A stretch of 64,000 nt of DNA from Cordilura impudica (lineage: Eukaryota; Arthropoda; Insecta; Diptera; Scathophagidae), in the NCBI GenBank assembly GCA_963682025.1, contig OY821517.1, positions 20,708,048 to 20,772,047 on the forward strand, given 5' to 3'. Shown piece by piece: positions 31,241-43,198 of the stretch. The translations under genes were made by a program, and so were the position numbers. The first letter of the stretch is position 1. Each line of letters begins with the position of its first letter. Below the pieces are notes generated by a model. That model was not told the DNA's origin and made no database searches. It saw nothing but the letters and a program-made list of their open reading frames with translations.

Positions 31241-33603
31241 TTATTATTCCTTTGGAGGCAATTTATCAATTTTGATTTCTCAATATTTATTAGTAACTCC
31301 CACATATTAAAAGGCCACAAATATAACCTGCTTTATAAAGTAATCAAACTAAAAAAATGAAGATAAAACACTATACTACTATAATTTAAGAGCTGTCATT
31401 AGAAAAACACTAACCTAATTAAAGTAAAGAAAACATTAAGTTTACTTTAATAGAAAACATTTTGAAAGTCTTTTAATATTTATTGTTAATAAAATTAATT
31501 TAATTATAAGAATACAATCAATAATTTGATGTGCAAACATTATTTCCCTTTGGTAGAAAAATAGCTATCTACATATAAAGTGGAAATTTAATCGAAAATA
31601 TTCATTTTCCATTAACTTTTTCCTATGAAAAAGTTATTTATTAGTCAGATTGACATTCTATTTCGATTTGGCTATTGGTTAAATCACACTTGTAGTGAGT
31701 GTTTTAATATTTTGGCTTATAAATAGACAATACATATATAAAAAATATATATGTATTTGGAGATATGTTTGCAAGTAAATAGAATACACAAAACAATCAC
31801 AATACAATGCCCAATTGGTTAGAAAATAGGCAAATGAAGAAATAAAGAAAACAACACCAACTGTGATACTCTTTTATATGTTTTTACTTAGTTCTACATC
31901 AACTATGCCGCCTTTTTCTGCTTTTTTTTCTGTTTCTTTATGTGATATCGTGGATTACAAGCTTATATATTTTCATTTATTCACCATAAAGGTTTGTTTT
32001 TTTATGAAACTGAAAGAGGACATTTTGTTTGTCATTGTTGTTGCGATTTAGCTTGATTATATGGTAAAATGTATGTTTCATTTTATTGATATATCCATAT
32101 AGAAATCTCTGGGTAATATGATATTTTCAATTTCCATTTGTATAACATGTTTCAAATACAACTAACGTATTTTTCATTTATCAATATGGTTGTATGGCAT
32201 AAACAACAAAAAACGGATTGCGCTAAATTTTTTTTTCAAGTATTATAGCTCTATGCTATATTTTATATGTATGTTTTGTTCTTCCACTGTTTCAATTCAT
32301 AACCGAATCTTCAGACATAAAGCTTAAATTTCATATTTATTTGTCATATATGGAATATTTTATTTATTTTTTTTTTTTTTGTTGTTGTCGGTTTCATTCA
32401 AAAATATTCGTTTAGAATTTTGTGATTGGGAAAATAAGACGTGTAAAACGGCAAATCATCATCAATTTAATAAATATCGGATACAGCGAAGTAGCAGTAG
32501 CATATAAAGTTAGACACAATGGGATGGTGTGCCTGGTAATTCAGTGAAAAAAAAATCAGAAAAAATGTTAAACAATTTTACGTGGTTTTTAAAATAAGTT
32601 TCACTCCAACTTTTATGTAGTATGGGTTAAGCGTATAAATGAAACCTTTAGCACCGGTTCACTTTATGAAATTTTTCTTTCTGAAACTGCTTTTAATTCT
32701 CTTTTAAACATTCATCCGTGTCTATACACTGAAATTTTTGTAATGAAATTCTAGATTTTTTCACGCCTATATGTTGTCCTTATTTTGATGTTTTCTTTGC
32801 TTAGTTATTAAGCTATATCTCAAGAACCGTTGATGATTTCTTATATCAGACTGCATAATGGTGGCATTTTTATTAATTTTGATACTTCATATTGGATTAG
32901 AAATCATAATTCTTTTTTCACGGGACTAAAGTATCACTCATTTCACCACTGGATCAGTGCTTACATTAACCATGATATTTAAATGACTCTTAATTCTGAA
33001 ATATGCAACTTTATGTAGATAATCAGTCTATGTATAGAGTACCTGTTATCTTGGATAAACGATGAATATGAGTGAACTTATTAAATATCCTTGATGGCTC
33101 CCTGATTACCAACAAAGAAGTTTATATATCGTGGTGAATATCAGTTCTCAGGCCATTTGGAATACAAGGCTCTGCCTGACAAATGAGTGCAATAGCATCA
33201 GGAAGTTTATATGACTTATCAATACCTTGATCTAGGCAGTACAGTGCAGGTCCAACAATTTTTAGGATTGTTTAAATTTCACTTAATAAGTTAAGAATCC
33301 TTTGTTAGGAGGGAAGTTCCAACTCTTCAGCTCCAACCTGGAAGATGAACAATAATTTTTGCTCGAAATCCAAGCAGGGGCAGCTATAAATGGCAAAATG
33401 TTTGGTACTTGTCCATATTTTCGACAAGCAATTTATTTATATTCAATTTAAGAGCAAAAAAATTATATACAGTAGGATCCAGTTAATATTATATATACAT
33501 ACATATGTACAACCCTAAATCTGAGTTTATTGCAGCAAAAAGGGCCTTATTTTAGGCTCATGCATATTTTGGACAAAAAATCGATTTTTATATCTTATAT
33601 ATT
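31241..33603. other. AT-rich DNA, no gene recognised
   Basis: Over 2.3 kb has no recognisable coding motif. The part 33080-33420 is visibly less AT-rich and looks different from its surroundings, but all frames contain stops. It may be an eroded transposon or a conserved noncoding block. Confidence 0.45.
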
Positions 33604-34373
33604 ACAAGTAAGAAAATTATAGTCGGTTTAGACCGACTATACGATACCCTAAACCACGCGTTTAGAGATCCCACCTCTTAGGCCCAACTAATTTAATATA
33701 GAGACTAAGCATTAACCAAATTTGAGTGGCATTGTTATTAATTTTTTTGGCTGCAGATATGAGAAAGTTCATATCGCATGCTATATTTATATGGGGAGTA
33801 GGTCGAAAAATGAACCAATCCTGGCCATATTTGGTAAGGTTACTTACATTTTGCAAAAACATATGCAAACCAAATTTGGGAAAAATCGGTTCAATATTTT
33901 TTGCTTTTTGATAGATTTAAATGAAGATCGGGAAGCAGCTTTATATGGGGGCTATGACTATGAATTATTATATAGGTTTTATTTTTTGATTACTGATTAA
34001 TGGGACTAATAAACATACACAAGCCCAATTTGACTGAGATCTATATGATAATTTGGATTTTATGAGAATTTAAGTCGATTTCATAGGGGACTAGGACTGA
34101 ACATAAACATATTTTTACCAATTTCAATAGCATTCATGCTATAATCGATAGAAGCTTATATACCAAATTTAATCAAAATATATTCATAGTTATGACCTAC
34201 AGTTATATTACAAAGTTAACATGAGCACACAGAGAGACGGACGGATGGACTCAGAAAGTGATTCTGGGTCGATCGGTGGATTAAAAGATGGGTCTAGTTC
34301 AAATGTTTTTGATAGTTACAAACATCAGCATAAAGTGATTATACCTGAACCACATAGTGGTTTAGGGTATAAA
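33604..34373 (+). mobile_element. HINE/DINE-1-like element, family B, copy 2
   Basis: Near full-length relative of 12472-13254: the same left palindrome with one changed base (33618-33641), GATCGGGAAGCAGCT near 33932, the GACGGACGGATGGAC core near 34237, GATGGGTCTAG and the right end CCACATAGTGGTTTAGGGTA. The tetranucleotide core is much shorter than in copy 1. The ORFs at 33662-34000 are element shadows. Confidence 0.75.
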
Positions 34374-34640
34374 TATGGATTTTTGTGTGTTTGTTTGTAA
34401 GTTTGTTTGTGGTGTATACGAGATTACACTACCGCACCATCGTCTTGAAATTTTTACAGTAGGTAAAGGCGTATCCGGAAAAAAATAGGCTATATTTTTT
34501 TTTTGATTTTTCAAGAGGGCATGGCACCTCCAATATAAATGGATTTTTAACATGTAGTTTTAACATATAAGATCGGAAGTACTACGACAAGAGTTCTGAA
34601 ACTATGAACATGTACATGTTAAACTAATTTGAAGAGTTGT
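34374..34640. other. Repeat-like flank with TTTGTTTG start
   Basis: GTGTGTTTGTTTGTAAGTTT opens a noncoding stretch that leads into the T1 units. The opening resembles the starts at 49088 and 53281 (GTTTGTTTG), suggesting a shared repeat start, but the inner sequence is not clearly alignable. Confidence 0.35.
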
Positions 34641-35115
34641 GGAATAAAAATGGGCGGAATCTGATCAGTGGGCGTGACACCCCCATATAAAGTAAATATT
34701 TAGTGTCATATATAACAAGTATTGTAATAATGAAAGTAATGGGACTTTGTCTGGGTTCATAGGTTATCAATGTTAGTATTCGGACAAAAAATGGGCGGGA
34801 TCGGACCAATGGGCGTGACAACCCCATACACAGAAAATATTTAATGTCGTATATCTGGAATACTTTAGTTTCTAAAGCATTGGCACTTTTTGTGAGTGCG
34901 TAATTTATTAATGTGAACAGTCGGACAAGAAATGGGCGGGATCGAAATAATGGGCATGTCACCCACATACAAAGTGAATATTTAATATAATAGAACTAGA
35001 GGACTACAATAGAAAAATCCTTGGGACTTTGTGAGTTCATGATATTTTAATGTGAGTAGTTGCCCAATAGGTGGGATTGGACGAATGGACGGGCACCTTC
35101 TATACTAAAAAAATA
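34641..35115 (+). repeat. T1 tandem family, locus 2
   Basis: Four units begin with AAATGGGCGG(G)ATC at about 34648, 34789, 34930 and 35066, a step of 137-141 bases. Each goes on to GGGCGTGACACCCCCAT, a CAAAGTAAATATTTA phrase, ATAT..GGAATACT and TTATTAATGT. This is the most regular T1 locus and defines the unit length. The 114-codon minus frame at 34624-34968 is repetitive translation of the units. Confidence 0.85.
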
Positions 35116-35194
35116 TGAGGTACTATGAAAATGACAGTCTTGAAACTTTTGACAATTACATTAATTACCAATGTTAGTAGTCGTGGAAAATATG

Positions 35195-36440
35195 CGCGGA
35201 ACCGCCAAAATCAATAATCGCCAAAAACCGAAAATCGCGAATAATTAAATCGTCAAAATCAAAAAATTCAAAATCAAAAATACCAAAAAGAAAAAATCGC
35301 TGAAGCCAAAAATCGCCAAAATCAAAAATAGCTTAAATTAGACCAAAAATTATAAAAAAAAAGAACAAAAATCGCCAAAAATCAATAACAGCAAAAAAAT
35401 CAAAAATCGCCAAAACCGAAAATCAAATCAATCAGAAATCAAATCAAAATCAAAAATTATAAAAACCAAATGTCGCTAATGCCAAAAATAGCCTAAATCA
35501 AAAATCGCTTATATTAAAAATCGCCGGAATTAAAAATCACAAAAAAAAAAACAAAAATCGGCAAAACGGAAAATCGCGAATAACAATATTGCCTAAATCA
35601 AAAATCACAAAAAACAAGTCACCAAAATCAAAAATCAAAAATTGCCAAAGTAAAAAATCGCAGAAACCGAAAATCGCGAATGACAAACTTGCCAAAAACA
35701 AAAATCGCCAAAACCGAAAATCGCGAATAACAAAATCGTCAAAATAAAAAATTTCCAAATCAAAAATCGCAAAAAGCAAAAATCGTTAAAGCCAAAAATC
35801 GTCAAAATCAAAAATCACTTAAATTAAAAATCGCCGAAATTAAATGTCACAAAAAAAAAACAAAAACAAAACGGAAAATCGCGAATAACAATATTGCCTA
35901 AATCAAAAATCACAAAAAACAAAAATCACTAAAATCAAAAATTGCCAAAGTATAAAATCGCAGAAACCGAAAATGGCGAATGACAAACTTGCCAAAAACG
36001 ATAATCGCCTAAAGCGAAAATCGCGAATAACAAAATCGTCAAAATTAAAAATTTAAAAATCAAAAATCGGAAAAAGCAAAAATCGCTAAAGCCAAAATCG
36101 CCAAAATCAAAAATCGCTTAAATTAAAAATCGCCGAAATCAAAAATCACAAAAAACAAAAACATTAATAGCAAAAACCCAAAAATCGCCAAATCTAAAAT
36201 CGCCAAAACCGAGAATCTAGAATAAGAAAAATCGCCCACATCAAAAATCGTCAAAATCGAATATTGCCATAACCAAAAATCGGGAATAACAAAAGTCGTA
36301 ACACAAAAAAGCGCCAATAACAAAAACTCAAACCTGAAAATTGCGAACAATACAAATCGCCAAAATCGAGAAACATCAAAAGTCGCCAAAATCTAAAGTC
36401 GAAAAACAAAAATCGACCAAATCAAAAATGGTCAACAATT
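35195..36440 (+). repeat. ~1.2-kb low-complexity array, AAAATCGCCAAAA type
   Basis: Short units of 10-18 bases (AAAATCGCCAAAACC, AAAATCAAAAATCGC, GCGAATAACAAAATCG) repeat irregularly. A longer block is duplicated with an offset of about 305 bases (the phrase ACGGAAAATCGCGAATAACA starts at about 35566 and 35871). Unlike the heptamer arrays the unit contains CG in almost every copy. Minus-strand open frames (35537-35779, 36123-36389) rich in Phe, Leu and Asp come from the repeat itself. Confidence 0.9.
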
Positions 36441-37062
36441 TCTGCAAAATATTTTCCCAGTTTTTTATTTCGTTACGATGGGTGTAGCAAAACGCATCGG
36501 TTTACAGCTAGTACATATAAAATAAAAACACAGATATCCCAAACATGTATTTCTCTTAAAAACAATTTCTTTCGATTTGACTCAATTCTGGTCACCTGGA
36601 AGGGTTGCTTCTTTGCGGTACAAAGAAAGAATCTTGTAGAAATGCAAAAATACACTTTTTAATACGAATGTTTGAATCTATTGAGCTTAATGTTAAAAAT
36701 ATTGACTCATATTGCTGCAACTAGAAATAAACTGGCAGACATTGAATTTTTTTTTATTCGGTCCTCTTCTGGAACCTTTATCCAACTGTTTGCACATACC
36801 TGATGTTCAGGAAGCTGCAGAAAGTAAGGACGTTATTTTTTTCATCCATATCACAATTTTCGAATGTTTCAAAAAGAAAATGGTTTTCATTAACTTCAAT
36901 CGTTTTCCATTTTAAACTATTCATATTAAGTAGTTATAAGTATGTAATCCTTTAAATTAAAAAGAAACCTTTTTTTTTAAAGCCGTTCCTTTAAAATGAT
37001 GTATTCAGTTTCAGAAAAAATTTAAAGAAAATGTATTGTAAATCATCCATTAGAACTTTAAA
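36441..37062. other. Noncoding DNA left of the mariner
   Basis: No gene is recognised. ACAGCTAGTACATATAAA at about 36505 resembles the CTAGC-type ends of other repeats here. Confidence 0.45.
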
Positions 37063-37064
37063 TA

Positions 37065-37996
37065 CCGGGTGATTTTTTAAGAGCTTGATAACTTTTTTTT
37101 AAAAAAAAACGCATAAAATTTGCAAAATCTCATCGGTTCTTTATTTGAAACGTTAGATTGGTCCATGACATTTACTTTTTGAAGATAATTTCATTTAAAT
37201 GTTGACCGCGGCTGCGTCTTAGGTGGTCCATTCGGAAAGTCCAATTTTGGGCAACTTTTTCGAGCATTTCGGCCGGAATAGCCCGAATTTCTTCGGAAAT
37301 GTTGTCTTCCAAAGCTGGAATAGTTGCTGGCTTATTTCTGTAGACTTTAGACTTGACGTAGCCCCACAAAAAATAGTCTAAAGGCGTCAAATCGCATGAT
37401 CTTGGTGGCCAACTTACCGGTCCATTTCTTGAGATGAATTGTTCTCCGAAGTTTTCCCTCAAAATGGCCATAGAATCGCGAGCTGTGTGGCATGTAGCGC
37501 CATCTTGTTGAAACCACATGTCAACCAAGTTCAGTTCTTCCATTTTTGGCAACAAAAAGTTTGTTAGCATCGAACGATAGCGATCGCCATTCACCGTAAC
37601 GTTGCGTCCAACAGCATCTTTGAAAAAATACGGTCCAATGATTCCACCAGCGTACAAACCACACCAAACAGTGCATTTTTCGGGATGCATGGGCAGTTCT
37701 TGAACGGCTTCTGGTTGCTCTTCACTCCAAATACGGCAATTTTGCTTATTTACGAAGCCATTCAACCAGAAATGAGCCTCATCGCTGAACAAAATTTGTC
37801 GATAAAAAAGCGGATTTTCTGCCAACTTTTCTAGGGCCCATTCACTGAAAATTAGACGTTGTGGCAGATCGTTCGGATTTCATAATGAAATGTCAAAGCA
37901 TACTGAGCATCTTTCTCTTTGACACCATGTCTGAAATCCCACGTGATCTGTCAAATACTAATGCATGAAAATCCTAACCTCAAAAAAATCACCCGT
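37065..37996 (-). mobile_element. DD41D mariner-type (rosa-like) element, internally deleted, TA target
   Basis: The ends CCGGGTGATTTTTTAAGAGC (left, from 37065) and AAAAAAATCACCCGT (right, to 37996) are short inverted repeats of (A/C)CGGGTGATTTTTT. TA flanks both ends (37063-37064 and 37997-37998), as expected for the Tc1/mariner superfamily. The element is 932 bp while full-length relatives are around 1.3 kb. The missing part is the region for the N-terminal DNA-binding domain, replaced by a direct join of 5' leader to mid-protein near 37875. Confidence 0.9.
37172..37878 (-). pseudogene. DD41D mariner transposase, catalytic half
   Basis: The open frame of about 235 codons begins at NPNDLPQRLIFSEWALEKL just after the deletion joint; its first Met is at 37825. 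It contains all three catalytic residues: Asp in ILFSDEAHFW, Asp in WFQQDGATCHTAR, and Asp in PPRSCDLTPLDYFLWG. Forty-one residues separate the last two, which defines the DD41D group (rosa-like). The C-terminus HLNEIIFKK is complete. The N-terminal paired/HTH domain that binds the TIR is absent, so the protein, if made, could not recognise its ends. The catalytic part has no stop or frameshift, which suggests a fairly young deletion derivative. Confidence 0.9.
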
Positions 37997-37998
37997 TA

Positions 37999-39889
37999 CT
38001 ATAATCAAGTATAATCCAAATCGTATCCTTCACGTGAAGATTGTAAGTGGCCTTCAAAGTTGAATGTTTCCATATGGATAAACTATAGCGAAAGGTTTAA
38101 CCATCATTCGGAATATTTTCTTCTAATTATATGAAATACTACCTTATTATATATAAGAGAACCACAAATTCATAATTTTTTTTCTCAATATAAACTGGCA
38201 ATTTCAGTGGACCACAGTGCATTATATAGGCAGTACTTGTATTAGAAGTGATTTTGTTTTTATATGTTCAACAAAAGCAATTGATAAATTGTATACAAAA
38301 TACAAAGAAGGAATACAGCATCAACCATGTACAATTTCAAACGAAAACCACATGAATTCATATAAAAACAAATTCACATAAACACAGCTGTAACACTAAA
38401 TACAGACACCCATGCACAGAGGCCAATATCTCCACGAAACTTACTTGCTCACCCATACTCATACATACAGAAATGAAGGCTTAACGTATGTAGTGTTATA
38501 CGATGTTCTTTTTTATTTGCTTTATTTTGTTTGACACAGTCAACAACAGATTTGTTGTTACGCGTTTTCGCAGTTGTTTTATTTTGGGCAAAAAAAAAAA
38601 AAATAAACATGAATTTCCATATGTGTGTGTGTATGTTGAAAGGGATGGGTAGAGTTGCCTTAACATATTTCATGGTTGTTACTTTGATATGCGCAAAATT
38701 TTACTGCGATTTTTTTTGGAGAAATGTTTAGTTCTTTTTCTTTTTGTATTTGCTTGCAAAAGCCTGATGGAAATTTATGGTAACATACAATTTTATTATT
38801 TTTTTTTATTTTTTGAAGGGATTTGTGTTTGTGTTTGTATTACAGCCAATGGCAAAAAGAAAAACTATTTAATTTTTCTTCTTTTTTTAAATTTTTATCC
38901 CTTATGAATGCATGATATTCCCTTTATATGTCGGTTAGTGTTTAGCTATATTTCCTTCCTGTTGGTAAAAAGACACGTTTACATTATGAATGTATTCAAT
39001 TTATGTTTGGTTTTATGAGTTGTGTTTGCAGTTATTTTTCTTCTGAAATTTAAGTGAAATCACTTAAAATAAGAAAAAATATCATATTATAAATATACAA
39101 TTTATTCCGCAATATGTCATCTAAAATATGTGTTTTGTTTCTACCTGCAATTTCGAAAAGACAATCAAAGACTTAGCAAAGCATTTCAATTTGTAGTCTA
39201 TAAAATTATGATTTGTAGTTATTTGTATTCATGAGTATTGCTTTTCTTTGTCTTTTTTTTTTTTTTTTTGTTCTTTTCATATTCGTTATCAATTTAAATC
39301 GTTTGATATATATAAATTGTTGTATTTATAATGGTCTGAAAATGTGTTAAGTTTTATTGGATATTTGCTATTTTTGTTTTCCTTTTTATTATTATTGATT
39401 GAGGACATTTAAGTGAACAAAAAAGTTTCAAAAGATTTTCAATAAAACATAAGAAAATTTTTCATTTTAAATATAGCCTACAAGTAGGCTACATTTATTG
39501 TTTAAATTGTATGGCCTAAGGTAGGCAATTCAATTAGACAAAAAATTTTGAATGACGATGAGATATAGAAATTATTAAAAATACTGTTCAACAAAAGAAA
39601 ATTTTTAGAAATGACAAGAGATGAGGCAAGTGTAGTGAAGCAATGGGGAGGTCTTTAGTAATTAAGGTCTAATGGGGGGCTCCCACATAATGCGATGAAA
39701 CTTGGATTTGTTATATAATACGAACAAATATGTGCCCCGTAGTTTGTGAGCTATCCAATCTTATTTTTAGGGGGTAAAAATAGGATATAAAAAACTTTTC
39801 ATTATCTCGAAAATTTGGTAAAGGGTAGACTTTTCAAATATTTTCATTATTTAATTTATTTATTAAACTCTTTCTTTTAACTCATACTC
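37999..39889. other. AT-rich DNA without recognised gene
   Basis: Poly(T) and TG-rich tracts (GTGTGTGTGT near 38622) are present. A perfect hairpin TAGCCTAC-AA-GTAGGCTA lies at 39474-39491. The ORFs at 38449-38907 are overlapping, low in complexity and lack motifs. Confidence 0.5.
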
Positions 39890-40735
39890 TCTGTCTGTCT
39901 GTCGTGGATGGACCCCATTCCCTCTCATCCAATTGATCTGAATCTTGGCCCATAGTCTTGCTGTGACTAAAGATTATTTTTGGCGTAGTCACGCACACTC
40001 ACGCATAGTCACGCGCAGTCACGGGGTGATCTAAATGCCATTTCCCCTCATCCGATCGATCTGAAACTTAGTCCATACACTTGTTGTGAAAAAAAGATTA
40101 ACTTTGACTTAGTCACGCGCAGTTACGCATGATCACGCGCAGTCACGTAGTAATGTAAAACCCATTTCCGCTTATCCGATCGATCTGAAACTTGGTCGAT
40201 AGACTTGCTGTGAAAAAATATTAAGTTTGACATTGTCATGCAGAGTCAAGCATAGTCACGCATAGTCACGCACAGTCACGGAGTGATCTAGATGTAATTT
40301 TCCTTCATCCGATCGATCTGAAACTTGGTCCATACACTTGCTATGGAAAAAAGATTAACTTTGACTTAGTCACACAGTCACTTAGTGATTTATAACCCAT
40401 TTCCGCTTAACCGATCGATCTGAAACTTGGTCCATACACTTGCTGTTTAAAAAAGATTAACTTTGACTTAGTCACGCACAGTCGCGCACAGTCACGTATT
40501 GATCTAAAACCCATTTGCCCTTATCGGATCGATCTGAAACTTGGTCGATTGACTTGCTGTGAAAAAAGATTAACTTTGACATAGTTCACACAGTCACGCT
40601 TAGTCACGCACAGTCACGGAGTGATTTAAACCCCTTTTCCCCTCATCCAATCAATCTGAAACTTGGTCCATAGACTTGCTGTGATCACAGATTAATTTTA
40701 AAATAGTCACGCAAAGTCAGGCAGTCACGGAGTGA
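39890..40735 (+). repeat. Satellite of seven ~120-bp units with nested AGTCACGC subrepeats
   Basis: The phrase CCGATCGATCTGAAACTTGG or a close variant occurs at about 39935, 40058, 40182, 40315, 40417, 40531 and 40653 (steps 102-133). Each is followed by CTTGCTGTGAAAAAAGATTA and a variable run of 10-mers CAGTCACGCA/TAGTCACGCA. Length variation between units is mostly in the number of these 10-mers. The array is one of the GC-richest patches of the window and has no coding frame. Confidence 0.9.
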
Positions 40736-41039
40736 TTCAGGACTCATGTGCATAAGGGTTAGATTATTTTTTATTTTGGTTTATTTTTTTGTACAAAGTA
40801 CGATTTTAGTATACAAGTGTATGTGAGATAGATACAGGTTCAAATACTTATGGCCTCTTTTGTATAGAGCGTGCCATCAGTCAGCGATTTATATTCCCTG
40901 GCTTGTTTAGTTGATATTTTTATGCTCATCACTTATACAGAGTTCGGCCAAAGTAAATTTATGATTTGTTTTTTAAATAAATATTGAATGGAATGAAAAA
41001 ACAAAAATCTTAATGATTAAAACAAAGTTTATTTTACGT
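40736..41039. other. Spacer between satellite and mariner remnant
   Basis: No gene recognised. ATACAGAGTTCGGCCAAAG near 40935 may be an eroded transposon end. Confidence 0.4.
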
Positions 41040-41965
41040 TATTGTTTACACTAGTTATGAAAAATTATGTCAGTTAAATGAGAACCGTTTTCTTTAACGT
41101 AAAACTGTGCTATTTTTATAGCATTTTCTACAACTTTGTTGAGTGTTTCTACTGGTATACGATGAATTTCTTCTTAAATATTGTCCTTTAGTTGCTGCAA
41201 GGTTTGGGGCTTATTCACATAAACTTTGTCTTTGAGATAGCCCCACAAGAAAATATCTGGTGCAGTCATATCAGGCGATAGTTTTTACAAATGATCCTTT
41301 TTGGAAATTATTGTCTCAATAAGTCCATCGTTTGCACGGGCTGTCTTGTTAAAACCATGTGTTTGGTGGCAATTGCGGAAATAAAAAATTCTGAAGCATT
41401 ACTCTGTAACGTTCCCCATTTACTGTTTGACTTACACCTTGATCGTAAAAAAAAATTTATACCGTAAATTTTTCGGCAGTAAGGCCACACCAAAGAGTAA
41501 CACGAATTGTGCGCAAAGATTTTTGATGAAGATTTTTGGGACTTTGTGATCCCCAAAATCTGTTTTGTTTATTTACGGACCGATTCGTCGGTCATCATTA
41601 AATTTGACAAAAAGTTTTCATTATGATCAACGAGGTTTAAAACTGCTTTAGCATATTCCAAGCGCAATGCGTAGTCTTCAGGATTTAGTTTTTGGACTAG
41701 TTGGATTTTATAAGGGAAGGGGTGCAAATAGTGTTTTAAAATTCGGCTAAGAGTGCGGTTGAAAGCTAAAACTGGGCAGATCGTCTTATCGTTGATGTCT
41801 CCTCATTTTCTGCGACGCTATATTTCATAACATCAATATTATCGGCCGATCTGTTAGTTCGAGGTCTGCCCCGTCTCCGGCAGTACCAAATTTAGCAAAA
41901 CTATCCACCAACGAACGAATGGTTGCACCTGTTGGAGCAGTTCTTACACCATAAAAAAATTCTGT
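41040..41965 (-). pseudogene. Heavily decayed mariner-type transposase (third copy type)
   Basis: In several minus frames one can follow FPYKIQLVQKLNPEDYALRL (about 41640-41720), MTDESV (standing for F-D/S-DEAHF), CSLVWPYCRKIYGINFF (for VWCG...GIIGPFFF), a TVNGERYRVML-like stretch near 41400-41440, NKPQTLQQLKDNI (about 41190-41220) and EIHRIPVETL then HLTD-IIF to the C-terminus near 41050. It therefore matches the layout of the 37-kb and 44.5-kb transposases. Numerous stops and frameshifts are present, and the catalytic QQDGA and PPRSCDLTPLD motifs are not clean. This is the oldest of the three mariner copies. Its TIRs were not identified. Confidence 0.7.
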
Positions 41966-42821
41966 ATGCACTTTAAGTATTAAATATCAAACGATAATTT
42001 TCAAGGAATAGAAAAAAAATCTTAGTTCTTTGCGTAATTGTATAGCGTTCCATTTTTATATATTCTCCTAAGTTTAGTTCCTGAAATAGAAAAAAAAAAT
42101 ATATGAAATATGCACGAGCAAAAAAGTTAACACTTTTTGGCATCATATAGTTAGCACCCTGTAGTACAACGTCACTTTCAATTGTTAATCGCAATTGTTC
42201 AATGCTGTTGTGGCCAGAAATATCTCCTTTAAAAATAATAGTTGCCTTCGTTTACCTTTTACGATTTAATACTTCTACTATTTTTCGAGTATTCACAAAA
42301 AATGTAGAATTAATTTCTGTTTTACTAAAACTTTAATGTAGCAGAAGGACAAAAGTAAAATTAATGTCGAAAATTGGAAAGTTAATAAAAATAAAAGATT
42401 AAGAAATAATGGAAACGCCTACGAAACAAGAAAAAATAAAAATATACCTGAAAAAAAAAACAGGTAAAACTGATGCAACGTCTTTTCGTCTTTATGGCAT
42501 TGCTCAAATTAGTTGGCAAACAGTCTTATGGCTTGAAAAGTTGCAACAGTTGCAAAAAATTTTTAAATAAAAAACATATTTTAATAGAGCACAAAATTTG
42601 TATAATTGCAAAAGAAGCTAGATGGCTGCAGATTTCTATTGATGATCCAAATATACTTACACCCAATTCAAGCGATGTCTTCTACGACATCGCTTTTCTT
42701 AATTCTATTTTGAAGCTGCTACCAAAAACCTTCTGCATTTATACGAAGAATTTTAGTTGAATGTCTTTTTTCAAATCTGCTTTAGTTTACTTTTCGCATT
42801 AAGAAAAATATAAAAAATATC
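41966..42821. other. Noncoding DNA, nothing assigned
   Basis: The 95-codon plus frame at 42473-42760 (with CNSCKKFLNKKHILIEHKICI, one possible C2H2-like spacing) is short and isolated. It is not strong enough to call a gene, but could be an eroded finger. Confidence 0.35.
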
Positions 42822-43198
42822 AATAATATTAATAAGCTAGGCGATTTCTTGTGACTGAAGTTTTGTTCTACCGTTTTATCCCGATTTTGACCAAACGTAT
42901 ATTGTTTGAAAGGTATTTCTTTTTAGCCGTTTTGCAGATTTACAGATTTTTAAATTTTTCCTTTATTTTGAGTAAATTGCATTTAAAATTACTATTAACA
43001 CATACATAAAATTATATAATGATATGTGTGTTTTTATTAAATTTTTTAATGTGTTTGTAATAAAAATGGGTTTGTTTTTTTGTGTTGATTTGTGAATTGG
43101 CTATAATTGATTAGCATACTTTTAGGTCTTTATTTAATGAAAAAATAAAATTTCCTAGAATTTGCGCTCGAATTTCGAGGGCTGGAATATGCTAGTAT
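42822..43198 (-). repeat. Dispersed repeat R, copy 3 (reverse)
   Basis: The same family in reverse: ATAATATTAATAAGCTAGGC, GGTATTTCTTTTTAGCC, GATATGTGTGTTTTTATTA, TTGTGAATTGGCTATAATTG and a final GGGCTGGAATATGCTAGTAT. Confidence 0.8.

Noticed and set aside
33662..34000. Overlapping small frames in HINE-B
   Set aside because: They recur at the same place in other non-coding copies of the element and differ by indels.
34624..34968. 114-codon minus frame with repeated RSRPFLVR and LIRFRPF phrases
   Set aside because: Translation of tandem T1 units; the internal repeats are DNA repeats.
35537..36389. Minus-strand frames with repeated LAIFDF/GDF patterns
   Set aside because: Produced by the AAAATCGCC low-complexity array.
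39890..40735. Seven spaced repeats considered as a CRISPR array
   Set aside because: Units of ~120 bases are related over their full length and host genome features are eukaryotic; it is a satellite.
42473..42760. 95-codon frame with a possible C2-type finger spacing
   Set aside because: Only one Cys pair and imperfect His spacing; isolated and without support.
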